Made by a program: the position numbers and the translations under genes
From: Aplidium turbinatum
Lineage: Eukaryota; Chordata; Ascidiacea; Aplousobranchia; Polyclinidae
Assembly (NCBI GenBank): GCA_918807975.1
Contig: OU964918.1
Location: forward strand, 992,001-1,056,000
Direction: 5' to 3'
DNA length: 64,000 nucleotides
Shown here: piece by piece, positions 9,601 through 24,600 of the stretch
How positions within the stretch are numbered: the first letter of the stretch is position 1
Layout: each line of letters opens with the position of its first letter
The notes under the pieces: generated by a model
Databases searched by the model: none
Told to the model about the DNA's origin: nothing
What the model saw: only the letters and a program-made list of their open reading frames with translations

Positions 9601-12600
9601 ACATATGAGCAATACTGTAAGTATCTGATATATGGACATGTATTTCGCAAGGAAGTTTTCATTTTAAAACGCCATGACAGCATTAGATATCATGTTTAAC
9701 AAGAACTCGTTTTAAAAATATTGTCACTTGAGCAACAACTGCGATTTTTGGGAGAAGGGTTGTTGAAAACTTCAACAATTTAGCTACTAACCATCTGGTT
9801 GATATAACCTTATTGATTTATAATACGGTTATCAAGCACCTGCAGTAGATTCACCACCACCTTATATTATACTGTAAATGTTGACCTCAACTTAGACCAG
9901 TGGTTCTCAACCTTTAAACAGTGGGGGACCGGCAAAAATTTAAAAAAAATTTCGCGGACCGGCAGCCAAAGATCGTAGTGAATACACTGAATATTTGTAA
10001 CGTTTTGTTAACCAAATTTGTCGTTGTGCACCATAATGCAAGGTTTCAGCATATGACTTGTATTCAGGGCAAAAATTGGACTAAAACGACAATCAAATCA
10101 ACTCAAACAACAAAATGTCAATCCTTTTGCATACAAAACCAATGTAAGCATTAAATACTGTATCATGTTTAGCAAGAATGCATTTTAAAAATAATATAGT
10201 CACTTGAGCAACGACTGTGATTTATGGGAGAAAGGTGGTTGAAAGCTTCAACAATTTAGCTACTAACCATCTGGATGATATAACCTTATTGATTTATAAT
10301 ACGGTTATCAAGCACCTGCAGTAGATTCACCACCACCTTATATTATACTGTAAATGTTGACCTCACCTTAAACCATCTGATGGGCTACCATGCACAAATG
10401 GTCTATAAAATTTTGCTGCTTGCATCAATTTGCAGTATCTCGACTTTTTTATTTCAATTTCAATATTTTCATTTTATTAACACTAGAACGGCCGAAAAAA
10501 AAGGTATACCTCTAACGGCCGCTGGTGTCGAAATCGACACTTTTCACAAAAACTTTATTTTTCCAAACAATTTAGCTAAAAACCATCTGGTTCATATAAC
10601 CTTATTGATTTATAATACGGTTATCAAGCACCAAAATAAATTGTAATTGTAATTGATATTAATGTAATTAATAGTAATGTAATTGTAATTAATTGTATTG
10701 TAATTGTAAATTGTTGAAAACTTCAACAATTTAGCTAGTAATCATCTGGTTCATATAACTTTATTGATTTATAATACGGTTATCAAGCACCTATTACAGT
10801 ATAGGTTCACCACCACCTTATATTTTACTATAAATGTTGACAATTTGATCAACTAATAAAAAATAAAAAAATAAAACTTGAAATCGGATTTTTCATGGAA
10901 CATAATTTTTATACTCAATGGGCTACAATGCACAAATGGTCTATAAAATTTTGTTGTTTTCTTAAATTTGCAGTATCTTGAATGTCGTATTTCTATCTTT
11001 TCATTTTATTAATATGACTATAAGTTTCGCAAACATTAGCAGCCATCAATATAATCACTATCGAGCTGGCATAGGCAAAAAAGCTTATTAGCCCGACAGT
11101 TTGAAAAATATTCAAATGGACAATTGACGTACTTGCCCCATTTACACTGGTCGCTACATTTGATGTGTTGTCACTACATTTACACTTGTCACTAGATTTG
11201 ATGTGTTGTCACTACATTTATACTTGTCGCTACATTTGATGTGTTGTCACTACATTTACACTTGTCGCTACATTTGATGTGTTGTCACTACATTTATACT
11301 TGTCACTACATTTGATGTGTTGTCACTACATTTACACTTGTCGCTACATTTGATGTGTTCATGTAATGGACAAAAATAATTAACCTTTAACATACCAAGC
11401 GGGGTCTCGTAGGGACCCCATAGGTGAATTTTTTTATCTACTGCCCTACGTATGGCAACAATTTTTCTCCTTATCTTTGTATGTGTCATAAATTTAAGCA
11501 AGTTCAGTATAGTACAACAAAAATAAAAAGATTATTTGAAACATATGCAAAAAACAGCATAATGTTACCTGGGGTCCTGATGGGACCCCCCTTGGTATAT
11601 TAGGTTACAAATGCTGAATATTATCCAGTTAACTTCACGCGAAAAATGGCCTAACATTTTGCCAGAGTTTGAGAATTTGATGACAAATCAACACGTGGCC
11701 AAAGAAATGAAAATGCTAAACTTGCAGCTTTTCGCGAAATTTGGGATGGATTTGTAGAAAACTGCAAAAAAATCTATAAGTCATTTGAAGAAGTAACGGT
11801 AGATGAACAATTAGTCTCTTTCCGAGGGAAATTTCCAATGAAACAGTACATGAAATCAAAACCAGCAAGATAGGGAATTGAAGTGTGGGCAGCTGAAGAC
11901 GTGAAAACCACTTACCTGTATAACCTCCAAGTCTATACTGGAAAACTTCCTGTGAGTGCACCAGAGAAAAATCAAGGACGCCTGGTTGTGTGTAGGCCTA
12001 CTGTGTGACATGATGAAATCACTGTTTACAACTGGAAAAAGTGTTACCACAGATATTTTTTTACATCAGTGCCAACTGCAGAATTTTTGCTCCAGAAAAA
12101 TATCACCAAGACAGGAACACTGAGCAAAAAAGTCAGATATTCCTTCATTTATGGAAGTTGCGAAGGGACGATATGTTTTATCGTCAAACTTTATCTTTTC
12201 AGATAAACTGTCAGTCGTAAGCTATGAGCTTAAAAAAACAAGACGGTTCGTTTACTATCTTCTCAGTATCTTGATGATTCACTATCTAATGAAGATCACA
12301 AGAAACCCAACATGATACTTCAATATAACTGCACAAAAGGCGGAGTGGATGATGCAGACAAGTTGGTGAGTGAATATTCTTGTGCCAGACGAATGTCAAG
12401 ATGGCCTTTCCGACTTTTTATGAACGTGCTTGACACTGGAGTCCTGAGTTCCTATATCACTTAGGTCTTCAAAAACAGAGAGTGGAACAGTAGAAAATCT
12501 AATCGAGGATATTATTTCTTGATAGAGTTAGGCAAAGAATTGACAAAACCTAATGTCTTGCGCAGAGCATGTAATCCATCTGGTTTTCAGCTTCACATTG

Positions 12601-15600
12601 GTAGAGCTATTGAAGGTATGGGAGTTTCTTTAGCTCGAAACACGAAGCTTCAAATATATTCTTAACGTCAAGGCAGCTAGTGAGACGGAAGAGAAGAAGA
12701 TGTTTTCAATGTCCTTGAAACAACAATAGAAAAGTTAACATTATATGCTCCAAATGCAAACGTTTCCTTTGCCAACAGCACCGAGTCACCAACACAACTG
12801 TGACAAGTGCAAAAGAATGTGAAGATGGCAGTGAATGAACTGTGTGTTTATGAATATGATCCTTTGTCTAAATCATTTGTAGAAACACATTATGTTATAC
12901 TGTATGTGATGCTAAGACTAAAATTTTGGTTTTTATAACACTTGGGGCAAAAACAGGGATTTGTTACAGTGTCATAAAAATGGCATCTGCTTTACTTACA
13001 ATTTCAGCAATCTTCCTTTGTTACATAAGCTGTATCAACTGTAATCTAAGTAGCCCAAGGATGAAGAAAGTAGACTACAAGTTGGCTCTTGTGCTTTAGT
13101 GTGCCGGTATACTGATTGTATGTATTGTGAGAGAACGCAAAACTGGCTCAGCCAGTTTGTCGTTTGTCATTTCCAAGGAAGAATGGCTCCTTCATCCCCA
13201 AACCTGAACCCCCTAGACTTTGGCATCTGGTCTTACCTGGTGAGCAGGGTTTCGACTAAACACCACCAAAGTTTGGAAGCGCTGTAGGCTAATCTGAAAA
13301 AAGAATGAGCCAAAATACCTCAAAAAGCTATTCATGACTCTTGCAGGTCCTTTTCGAAGCGTCTCCGACTTATTATCGACACAAATGGCCGACACAATGA
13401 GTAAAACTTGTTTTTCCTAAATAATTATTTATTTGACAATAATATTAAAACAATGAAAACTATTAATACTACAAAAAGTGCTCAATGCCAAGCAAAAAGG
13501 CAAAGCAGAGCGAATTAAATCAAATATAGTTATTACTATCTGAAGCCTTTACAAATTGTTTCACCTAACGGATCATCAGAAGGTCTTATTCAAATAGAAT
13601 ATTCAAAAAGAATTCAAATCTATTTGAATTAGACCTTCTGATGATCTGTTAGGTGAAACAATTTGTAAAGGCTTCAGATAGTAATAACTATATTTGACAA
13701 TAATATTATATGTTTATTACTCAATTTTTATCTACCATTTGTTAAATACATTTGTTTGAAGTTGTAACGTTAATTATTTATGACTCTGTATACATTAAGC
13801 AATAAAAACGACGGGGTCCTTGGAGGACCCCACCTTTGTAAACGACGTTGGTGAGCTAGTCTTGGTATGTTAAGGGTTAAACTGATAAATATATGAACAA
13901 ATAATTGTCATAAAGTTCCAGTGGAAGCTAATAATCTCTAACGGAGAGGTAAGTTGCGAGGAAGTCGGAACTACAAACTTTGTGATGGGATAATATAGGT
14001 CTAACTAAAACTATTTTCCACTTGGGTCTCCTAGTCGTGTGCTCTTAAATTCCAACGCAAAAATAATCAATGTTCATAAATTCTTTCACAAATGTACATA
14101 GCCTACAATTCGATGTGGTAGTAGTGGTTTCCACTAGCATACGGAACACAGTTCCCTATTCATGTGACGAATCAGGCTAAACTAGGTCGTTTGTATCGAC
14201 ATTTGTGAAGTGAGCAAACAATCATGTTGCCAAAAGCAAAACTTATTCTAATGTTTACAAATTATTTTATTGCCCTTTCCTAAAGATAAATGCAAATACC
14301 TCTGGTCTGTTTATAAAAGTAATATTGGTAATAATGATATTTAACTACTGATTGTATGCCCAATTAAAACAAATGATCATGATTTACTGCTTGTACTTTT
14401 AAGTTTAAAATATTTTCACTGATTGCAATGATTACTGCATGCAAATTGTTTGTGATTGATTCTGCTGCTGTTGCCTGCCTAGTTGTTTGCACAAAGTCAA
14501 TTTATCTGGAAAATTAAACAAAATGGAGACATACGCGCTCATTCATCAATGCGTCATCAAACGACCAGTTCTACGTAATCAGTTTCAAGAAACCAGAAAA
14601 TATGCTTTTAACTTTGCAATTTGATATCATATCGTTGATAGATGCATGGAACGACTTACTTCGACAGATAGGAATCTCCTGAGTCCAACTTCCATCCCTT
14701 TGACAAAACGCCCTCACTCGGTTGCGCTGACCAACCATTTCATAGCCATTCCTACATGAATATTCGATGGATTGGCCAACTCTCCTGCTATCAACTTGTG
14801 GTATGACGGAAACATAGTTTGGCAACCGCGGTACATCGCACCCTGGGACTAAAATGTATGTAATGGTACATTGAGTAAACATTACCTGTCGTTAGCAACA
14901 TTAATGGATGATCTTACCAACTTATTGAAACAAAATTTTACCTTGCAACCCCATCAAGGTTTTGACTGCATCTTTCTTACATATTTCTTCTAATATTCGT
15001 TCCTATCATCTTTCTTATGCTTTTTCTTGCACGTCTTCAGCGAAATTACTATGAAGCTACAAGAAACGTAAGATTGATATCTATACCTCTGCGACATTGT
15101 GGAGGAGTGGAAGACCATCTTCCATCTTCGCATGTTACTGTGCGCTCTGTTACACCTTGGTCAGATATTTCATATCCATCATCACACAAGTACGTGACAG
15201 TTTTGCCTTGCAAAACGGTGAGTTCTTCTGTAGATCTTGTGCTGAACCGCAGAGGTTGAAGAACGTCACAAACTAGAAAAGTTTACAGGTGATAAGTGAT
15301 GCACATTATGAACAAACAATTGTTGCACAGCATTCAGTTTGCGTCAGATCCTGTTTCTGATCACTTTAGAGTTAGCTGGACATTCAGAAAAAGTCTGAAA
15401 AACAGAACAAGGACAAACTTGCTATAAAATGAAACAACACAATAATTGTTCAAGTTGCAAAAACCACTCCATATTCCATTGTGTTTGTATAAATAAGTTG
15501 AATGGTACTTGCTATGTTAACTGTTTCAGTAGGCTAATTGATACTTTTGGCATAAAATTATGATGAAGTCAAATGAATGAGCCAAAGGTGTTTAACTTTT

Positions 15601-18600
15601 ACAACACAAGGTTTTAGTTTGACCATACTGACAAACCTGAAATTACATTTTTAAGCTTGTTCCTTATTCTATCCAATCTTCAAACTTTTATCGTCAGTTC
15701 ACAAATTAAAAATTCTTTCGAAACAGAGTTGTGATTTGAAAGATTCCAATTTCTGCACTGAGTAGTAAACTAGGGCTACACTTGAAGACGGTCTGCTAGT
15801 TGGGTCTCATTGCTACAGTTAATTTTGTTCAAGTTTATAATGACGTTTAGCAGGTTTTTTAATAAAAATTATGAGTTGGACTGTGCCATTGCTAAGATAT
15901 ATGAGTTATAGCACAATATATACATAATAACGTACAAGAGTGGAACGGGCTCTAAATAGCTTGTGAAATAGTCAATTAAGATTTGATAGCTCTGCAAATT
16001 GATGATAAAACTTAGATAGCTCAGGCAACACTGATAGAAGAGTGCTGGACAGCTTTTGAAAAAAAAAACAAAAAAAAACGATTGAATGCCCTGGGGGTAC
16101 TTGGTAGGAAACAGCTCTTTAGCTGGATGCTGAGGAGTAAGCCTTTGATAGCTTTAAAATTGGTGACATGAAAGATTGATAACTTTCGATTCCATTTCAA
16201 GTGGGATCGCTGGTGCAGATTGCAGTCCTCCACATTGTAATGTATTAGAATCGCACCGTTGCACTCTTAATTTTGTTGCCCTTACCAGCGTCTCGCATTT
16301 TGCTTTAAGCGCTTTTCATGACGTCATAATTGGTCGCCTTTAAATAGGCTTCCTGGACCGTGTTGCGCCAGTTCCTTACATTCTTAGATTTATTACGTTA
16401 TTACAATAAGTTCAATTAACTTAGTGTCGGAGTCATGTTGTAGTTGTCAAAGTTTGTGCAACATTACTCACATCACTCTGTCAGAAGCATCTTATTCCTT
16501 CATATCTTCTGTCACACAATCTCTTCCATCTTTATTTCGGGCATTTTTTTACCAAATTTTAATTTCTTTTTTCTTCTTCCGAAATAATCGTCTCTCCTTA
16601 CGCCATGACCCAACTATTTAAGGCTTGTCCTTCTCAACTTGTTTTCCAGCTCTCCAACCTGCATTCATTCTCTGATCATTTAATTCCTTACTCTGTCCTG
16701 TTTTGCCAACCCTAGAGACCATCGCAACAGTTGCATTTCTGCCACTTGCATTTGCCCTTCCTGTGTTTTTGTCAAAGCTACCGCCTGCATCCCAGACAAC
16801 ATTGAGGGTCTTACCATCGTTTTTTAACCCTATCTTAATACGTGCTGTTTTCGTACACGGAGAGCACGTCATGGGCTATCTTATCCCTGGTGATAATTAA
16901 TCGCTAATAACGGGAGCTATAAAAATCACAGAGCCAAAATATTTTACAAGATGATAGCCATGTGTATTGTGCAAATACAAATTAAATTTTTACCCAACAA
17001 AGTGATTGAAATAAAGTGTTTGAGATGAAAAAACGTCAGAAAGTCTGTTTTTATTCTAGTTTCTCAAAATAACTTCAAAATTAAAATTTTTGAATTATAA
17101 CATAGAGTAATGCTAAACTAAACAAAACATTGCTTTTTCTCAACAATATAAGGCATTTTTAGGTGTTTTTACATTTCAAAGTAATTGCACAAACATTTAT
17201 ATTGCACTTACATGAAATTATATATATCTAGCACTCTACGAAAATGTCTCGTCACCTGAGACGAAATGCTCATTGTGAAGGGCAGGAAGGTAGAAAAATG
17301 ACCAGTGTATTGTAGGTTTAGAAAATTCGCAAAGAACAAAAACTAAAAGTTAAGAAAATTTACAATTCTAGCATATTTCCTTCTGAGAAACATTAGAGTG
17401 GGTGAGGCACTACTAGAGTGGGGCGTCCTGATAAAACCCCGTCGCTTCAGATAGGGTTAAACCTTTCCCTAAACATTTTTTTGGGTGCAAATATATAAAT
17501 GGGTAGGTAGCCATAGGTAATCTTATGCAACAATCAAATGAAACGCCGTTTCTATAGTTTAAATTTAGACTGAAGTTGTTGTCAAAGGTATAGTTATTTT
17601 GATATATGCAGTTAACTGCTTTAGTATATATTAATGATGCTAAACCTTCAACAACATCTTCAGACTAAATTAAGATGTTAAAACTCCTAGAAAGGACTCA
17701 AATTGCCAACTTCCTCTTGGTAAGTCCAGGTAATTTAAGTTTTTGAAGGGAATGGCAACAACAAAAGACCGCAACTCAAAGGTCCCCAGGATGGCAAAAG
17801 GATTAACCCTTGGCCCCGGTTGTCCAACCAGAGGTATTCATTCTCCTGATCCGGCGCAAGTGCAATTTTCATTGCAGGTTCATCTGCGCAAGTGCACTTT
17901 TCATCTACCTGTCATATAAATTAAATTAACACTGTTTCAATTCGATGTGGTAGGCCAAACTCCTGTCTTCTACTTCTTGCATATGAGGTGGTAGCAGTCA
18001 TGTTATTTCATCCAGGCACTGCAGCCATTAGACTGTGTTGCTATGAAGCGCTGTGAGATTGGCATTTCCATTCTGAGATCCGTAAATCAGGTAGTGATGA
18101 GTGATGTGTTGTGTAGAGAGGTTTCCAAGATTTAAGACGTGAAAGCTCTAAACGAAATTGTTCATTAAGAACCCAGTGATTGCCAAACTCCTGTCACCAA
18201 CCGCAATTCCAATGAATTGTAAGTTCCCCCTGTTTAAACAAATCTGAGGCCAATATGTCTCCATAGTAATTTGGTAAATTTATGTGTGATTGTGTTGAAA
18301 TGTCTTCTGTCCACTTTTGCATCGCTGCTGTTTGTGTACTGAGTGTTATTTACTTTGTTTATTCTTTTATTTCGAATCTGGACCTTCTCGTCTGAAGCAA
18401 ATAAATATTGATACGTCACTGCCAAGTATGAGCCAAGGATGAATGTTCGAAGTCTTTCATCGTGATGTTTATACTTGATGTGGTAAAATGTGAAAAGAAA
18501 TTATTTTTCTGTGGACCAACTTTTCTACTTACTTCGTTTGCACTCAGGCATCATAACAGACCATTCCCCACTACTAAGACACCTCGCTACCAGTCTCCCA

Positions 18601-21600
18601 CTGGGCTGGTCCATCATCTTATAACCATTTTGGCACCGGTAGGTGATTTCACCTCCAACCATCACTGTAGCTTGTTCAAATGAAATTCCAAATTGTGGAG
18701 CGATTGGAATGCACGTGATACCTGAAGTTACAATAAACAAGATAAGAGTTTCCTTTTGTAAATATAATACAGTAGTATGCAAAGTATGACTCTAACAAAT
18801 GTGGACAGTCCATTTATTTAGTTTAAAAAAAAATAAAAATAAGGATTTGTCAAGCTGGTGCCTTACAGTGTGTGACCTTTTCTTCTCCATTATATCGACA
18901 CCACTCAGTTGAAAAGTACAGTATGCCATGTACAGAAGGGTGGGCCGTTTTTGAATTTTTTTCAAAATTCAAAAACGGCTAGTCATAAAAAGTGGCACAT
19001 GCATGAAAATTTTACTTGTTCAAAAATTTCATCAGTTTGGGGGTGCATCTTCTGCCCCCGCAGGTAGGTCAAACTTTCAATTTTTTTGAAAAAAAAGGGA
19101 GCATTTCACTTTCCGTTTTAAGATATTTTTTTTTATAACTTTTCTACTGGCTAGTTATAAATTGTAAGTGGGATGTACCCAGAACTTTCCTATGTAAAGG
19201 CATGTTCGAAGCTTAAAGTTTACTGCCCCCGCATCGACAACCAAAATACTGAATTTTTACAAATTTAAGATGCTATTTTGTCATTGCTCAATAAACAAAC
19301 TTGTCGCAAAAGGGCGAGATGGTGTTAACGCTGTACGCTCATTTATGTTCTGTCCATTAACTTTGCAGGATGATACGAATGAGGTACGAACATCAGTACA
19401 TATTTATGATTAAGAGTTACAAAAAAAAATGAATAACCTTTAGAAGTCAAATTCTGGAGGTGGGCCTAAATTTCAGCAAAATTTGCAGCAAATGAAAGAA
19501 TCTGCAAAGCAAACATATTTGAAATCGGTTGTTGTAGCCTAAGTGTTCTAATTTTCTGCAATGTATTTTCCCTAAAGGAAAATTGTGTCCCTGTTACAGA
19601 ACAACAGTTCTTTCTTGATCAAAGAACAACTCGCATAATGGTGATTGATAAACATGATAAATCGGCCACAAAATCAAATTTAAACGTTTTCCGAGGAGAC
19701 TCGCAAGATCAGAACAATTCCGTTCTTTACGTGAAGACCCAGGAGCAGGCACAAATAGCGCTTTGGTTAAAACACCTTTAACTTCTTGTTTAAGGTCAGA
19801 AACTTCGTCATCCAATGAAGAACGCTGCGAAGATTTTGATTATCAGCCCAGTTTTGCCTCGGAAAACCCCAGAAAAAGCAAGGTTACTTCCAGTTTAGTA
19901 GTATTTGCTGAATCATGCAATCGTACTGGTATTTCAGATAGGTCTGCAGCACTTATTGCTTCATCATTTCTACAAGATGCGGAGTTGTAACGGATAGCGA
20001 ATCTCAATCAGTCATAGAAAAAAGCAAAGTGAGAAGAGCGAGAAAAAAAATAAGGGCAGCAACTCAAATGGAAAGTAGGCCTATCATGTGCATAAATTTG
20101 CAAAGCATATATTGTGGTGGCCGAAAAGACTAAACCATCAAACAAAATGAAATTGGTGGACAACTTCGAAAACGTTTCGCAGTTAAAGAGCACATTACTT
20201 TACTTGAGGAGCCAAGTTCTCATTTCATTGGTCATTTTTCTGCAGCCAACGGATCTAGTGTGTCAACAGCTACCGGGATTCTTGAATATTTTAGGTCCAA
20301 TAAAATTAGCTACGATAATGTGATGGCAATTGGATGCGATGGAACCGCGATAAACACAGGTCAAAAAGGCGTCGTGATAAAGCTCCTGGAAGATCATTTC
20401 CAAAAGCCACTTCATTGGTTAATATGCCTACTCCATAGGCTAGTAATGAATTGCCTTTTAGGCATCTTATAAAAGATATGGCAATACTAGCAGACTTGAT
20501 AGTTTTACTGGGCCCATTATAAAGCAGCTAGCCACTGTCACACAACTAGATGTTGTAAAATATAAAGCAGTTCCGATACCAGAGATTGAAATTGATGAAA
20601 ATGACCTCAGCACTAACCAAAAATATCTTCTACACATGCACAGAACAGTGAAAAGTGGAGATATATCAATTCATTTCGCATATAGGAGTCCAGGTATGAT
20701 GAACCACTCAAGATTGTTGAACACAGCTGTTCCAGACAATGGTTCACCTAATCAAACGTCATATAAAAAACCGTTCAAGTCTACTGAATATTACGTCATG
20801 GAAGTTGCTAGAAAATGTGCCAAAATTGCACCATCGTTCATAAGACTTGTGTCAAACCTGTTTGGGCCTGTTTCAGTTTGAAACCTGTTTAAACAGGAAA
20901 TATTACATCAGCTTTAAACACCTGTTTGAATGACTTCATAATTGTCTTTCATTATTGCGTCACAGTACTGCATATGTGAGTTTGAGATATTGCTATCTAT
21001 TCTGGTCATTCGTAAAATGATTGTTTGAAAGTTGGCCGCACATTTAACTGTTTGCTTAGTGCTTGCTAACTGGACAAAAGTTTCGTCTTTTATTCAAGTA
21101 ATCTGTATCGTAGTGACAGTTTTTAGAGGTGTACGGCGTTGCATCTCGATTTCGATAGCCGCGAGCTAATTTTACAGGAATACACTTATTGAATAGACGT
21201 TTCAAGGAGTGTTTCTTTTTCGGTCGATACATACAGACGAACGGATTCGGGAATCTTATGTTACAATTTTCCCACGAAGAGATTATGGTTTACCGCTGTG
21301 ACCAACAGCCAATAGAATTCTACGTTTATATGTTGCATCTAACGCGTCAGCTGTATTGGTGGAACGTGTGGACTATATTATGAATGTTTATATTCGAGTA
21401 TGGTTTGCCATTATAAAGGAAAGCAATTTCACTAATGACCAAAAACATTTCTTTAAAATTCTACACTCTGCTCAGAAGCTATCGAATAAAGCTCGCAATA
21501 TCCTCAACAAAGTAATATAGAGGAATGCGTTTTATGCCCATCCTGAAAACATTTTGATTGCAATCATATGTTATACCAAAGAGTGTGTAAGGGAACTAGG

Positions 21601-24600
21601 ATGGAGAAGAATTTTCAATTCAAGAATATTATCATCTTACAGCACTCGTCATCAAAAATTCACCCTGTCAATATTGCAGCTCAGTTCCGAACGTTACTTT
21701 GAGATGATAGACTGGCAAAATATTCCAGTTACGTAACCCCCAGCGATGCGTGGTGTTGACAGCAATGTGATAAAAGAGCACATCAAAACAAAGATGCCTT
21801 CACGACAGTTGTTTTCTACTTTTTCTCTGCCACACCCAACAGATGCTCATCACATGTGGTGGACAGCATTGAAAGCAAAAAAATTCCTAGGTTGCAGTCG
21901 AAACAAGATTTTATGATTCATTAGACTTCAGCCAGAACTAAATTTGAGCAATAATCTAGGGAACTGGCTAAACGACCTTGTTGTTTGTTGTATTTTTGAC
22001 ACAATTGAGCAATGACAAAATAGCATTTCAAATTGGTGAAAATTCAGCATTTTGGTAGTCGATGCGGGGGCAAAAACCTTAAGCTTCGAACATGCCTTTA
22101 CATAGGAAATTTCTGGGTACATCCCACTTACAATTTATAACTAGCCAGTAAAAAAATTATAAAAAAAATTATGTTAAAAGGGAAAGTGAAATTTCCCTTT
22201 TTTTTTCAAAACATTGAAAGTTTGACCCCCCTGCGGTGGCAGAAGATGCACCCCCAAACTGATGAAAATTTGTACACGTAATTTTTTCATGCATGTGCCA
22301 ATTTTTATGACTAGCCGTTTTTGAATTTCGAAAAAAAGTAAAAAACGGCCCACCCTAATATTATACACTTGAAAAGGTATTGACTTTTCATTTTTTTTTT
22401 AATTTGTACTATTTTAGCCTTTCAGGAATGGGCTTAGCGATAGGAAGATCTATTATTGCTAAACCCTTCTTTTTTTGTGGAATGCATTGTTAAAAATTTG
22501 TAGGCAAGAGTAGGTCACAAGTTGAAATGGAGCACAATTAGGGACGGGTTGCAATATTGGGGATTGCATATATTTTAAATATTACAAACTCTGGAAGTTC
22601 TTGTTTCTATCAAAAAATTAGCTTCACGCCAAGCATTGCACTGAGAAACACTACAGTAGGCTATTTGTTTGTGTCATTTGTGTTGAGTTAGGGCGAAGTA
22701 ATTTGTCCTGATTTTGCATACATTGTTTTTTTAAGCTTACATCAAGTAATAATTTTTGTTTGTTGAAGCTGTCTGTCTACAATGGAGTGTCTTATTACGT
22801 TAGATTTGTCCTGACTTTTAAATCAAGTCGTCACTGCCCAATTTCAATGTTTAACCCATTAAACGCCGCACCTATTTCTAGAAGTTAATTTTTTTTTATT
22901 TTCTGATGTGTTAGTAGCACCCTTTCAGTTTCAATAATTAGTAAAAAAAAATTGAAAATTTTTTTGTTTGTTTATACAAAATCTGAGGCGTTGCAGAAAC
23001 GCAACGTCAGCGGTTTAGCGATAAAATGTTTTTTAATTGTTTCACTAATCGAGTGTTAAAACTCCTTTCTCTTTGCGTCGTCTGCGTCTCTCTTTTGACT
23101 GTTTTCTTTTTTTCCTCTGAACATATAAAAATTTAAGACTAAAACAATGTAAACTATTAATACTACAAAAAGTGCTCAATGCCAAGCAAAAAAGCAAAGC
23201 AGAGCGAATTAAATCAAATATAGTTATTACTATCTGAAACACAATGTTCTATTTGAATAAGACTCTTCTGATGATCCGTTTGAGGTGAAACAGGCTGTTT
23301 AGATAGTAATAACTATATTTAAAAATCTAAGACTATATTTTAGTCAAGTGCAAAAACATAGTTTTCTATTCGCAATTGCAAACAACGAAATCATGTGGCA
23401 TAAAAACATACGAGTAATAAATGTACACAAAAAATGCACTCAATAAAATACAATGTCCTTGAACACATCTACTTTAGATTATTGCTTGTTTTTGTGGTAC
23501 AATTCATTGCAATGCTGATGAAGAGGAACGTCACACATTCCACAAATAAAACGCGTTTTGCTGTGACACTGTCTGCAGCGACGTCTTGTATTGCAGGGAA
23601 TAGTTTTTAGAAAGTGGTGCGATGTAGAATTACTTGGTCGGCTATATTCAAGAGCAAAAACACTTGGGTGGCCAGTGGCAGAGATTGCAAAGCGTTTGGA
23701 GTTCAAAAGTTTCACAGTCACTTGTCATCGAAACTCTAGTCCCAGCAATTTCCTTTCCAAATCTTCCAGCTTGTTAGTTTCTTTGCTTACAGAAGATAAG
23801 AAAAAAGCCTTTTTCCTACTCCATTTTACTCCCGATAAGCTGCGTTTTTTCTTCGGAACTAGGGTCGTTGGGACATTATCACTTTGTACTGGGTTACAAT
23901 GAATTTCAATCTTTTCTGCAGCGTCTCGTAGCACTGCTTCACTTTCTGTCAAATCGTTTTCGTCCATACCCTTTCCGTCGCTAACTACAGCAGGATCTGG
24001 TGGTGCTAGGACCATGTCAATTTCATCTTCTTCACAATATTCCATATCTTCGAAAGCGGCTAATACCTCCTCTAGAGTAAGAAACTTCTGGCGAGACATT
24101 ATTTAGTGTAACGTAATGCGTTCGGAAAAAATAGCAGTAGCTCCGCCTGCTCCTTGTAACAATCAGTTACCGTGTGAGACAGAAAACAAAATCCAGCTCC
24201 TTTTCGGTCAAGCCATCAGTAAGACAACTAAGTATCATTTAGAGATGGACAATTGGTTACTGGCTAGTAATTCTCAGAAATCATTTGCAAATCAGGTCAA
24301 TTGTCACTTTATTGTTTCGTAAATGCTTTGTTAGCAAACAAACAGAAGTTTTTGCCCGTAATCAGCATCTTTACGAAACAATGGTGCGTGTCTACTACAC
24401 TGCATAATATGCATAATAAAGTATTTTACGCTGACGTTGCAGAAATGGTACAGCAAAGTTTGCACTTAAATATCTCCGGCTCTTTACCCATTTGCTTACA
24501 CTGGTATGTTCTAGCATTACTACACTATACTTCAAGCCAATTATTGAAATTATTTTATTGAATTAATGCATATACTTAAACACTTCATTTAGATTTCAAA

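Larger units (their letters stand above)
13448..13692 (-). mobile_element. Retro-insertion: inverted pair of hammerhead-bearing ends, family 2
   Basis: A minus-oriented end (13448-13600) is joined to a shorter plus-oriented copy (about 13620-13692), so CTTCTGATGATC...GGTGAAACAA occurs in both directions. The flanks TTTGACAATAATATTA (13432-13447 and 13693-13708) are identical, indicating insertion as one unit. Related units lie at 23142-23320 and 46259-46395. Confidence 0.75.
11380..13880 (+). mobile_element. Decayed piggyBac element
   Basis: TTAA at both edges (11380-11383 and 13877-13880), with inverted ends CCTTTAACATACCAAGC and CTTGGTATGTTAAGG. Subterminal GGGACCCC motifs are also inverted. 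It holds a broken transposase (about 11640-12840), a mariner fragment (13183-13404) and a hammerhead-bearing retro-insertion (13448-13692). Confidence 0.85.

Noticed and set aside
16618-16872. Host gene on the minus strand (84-residue frame)
   Set aside because: No recognised domain, no splice sites in agreement with the sushi gene, and composition like its surroundings.
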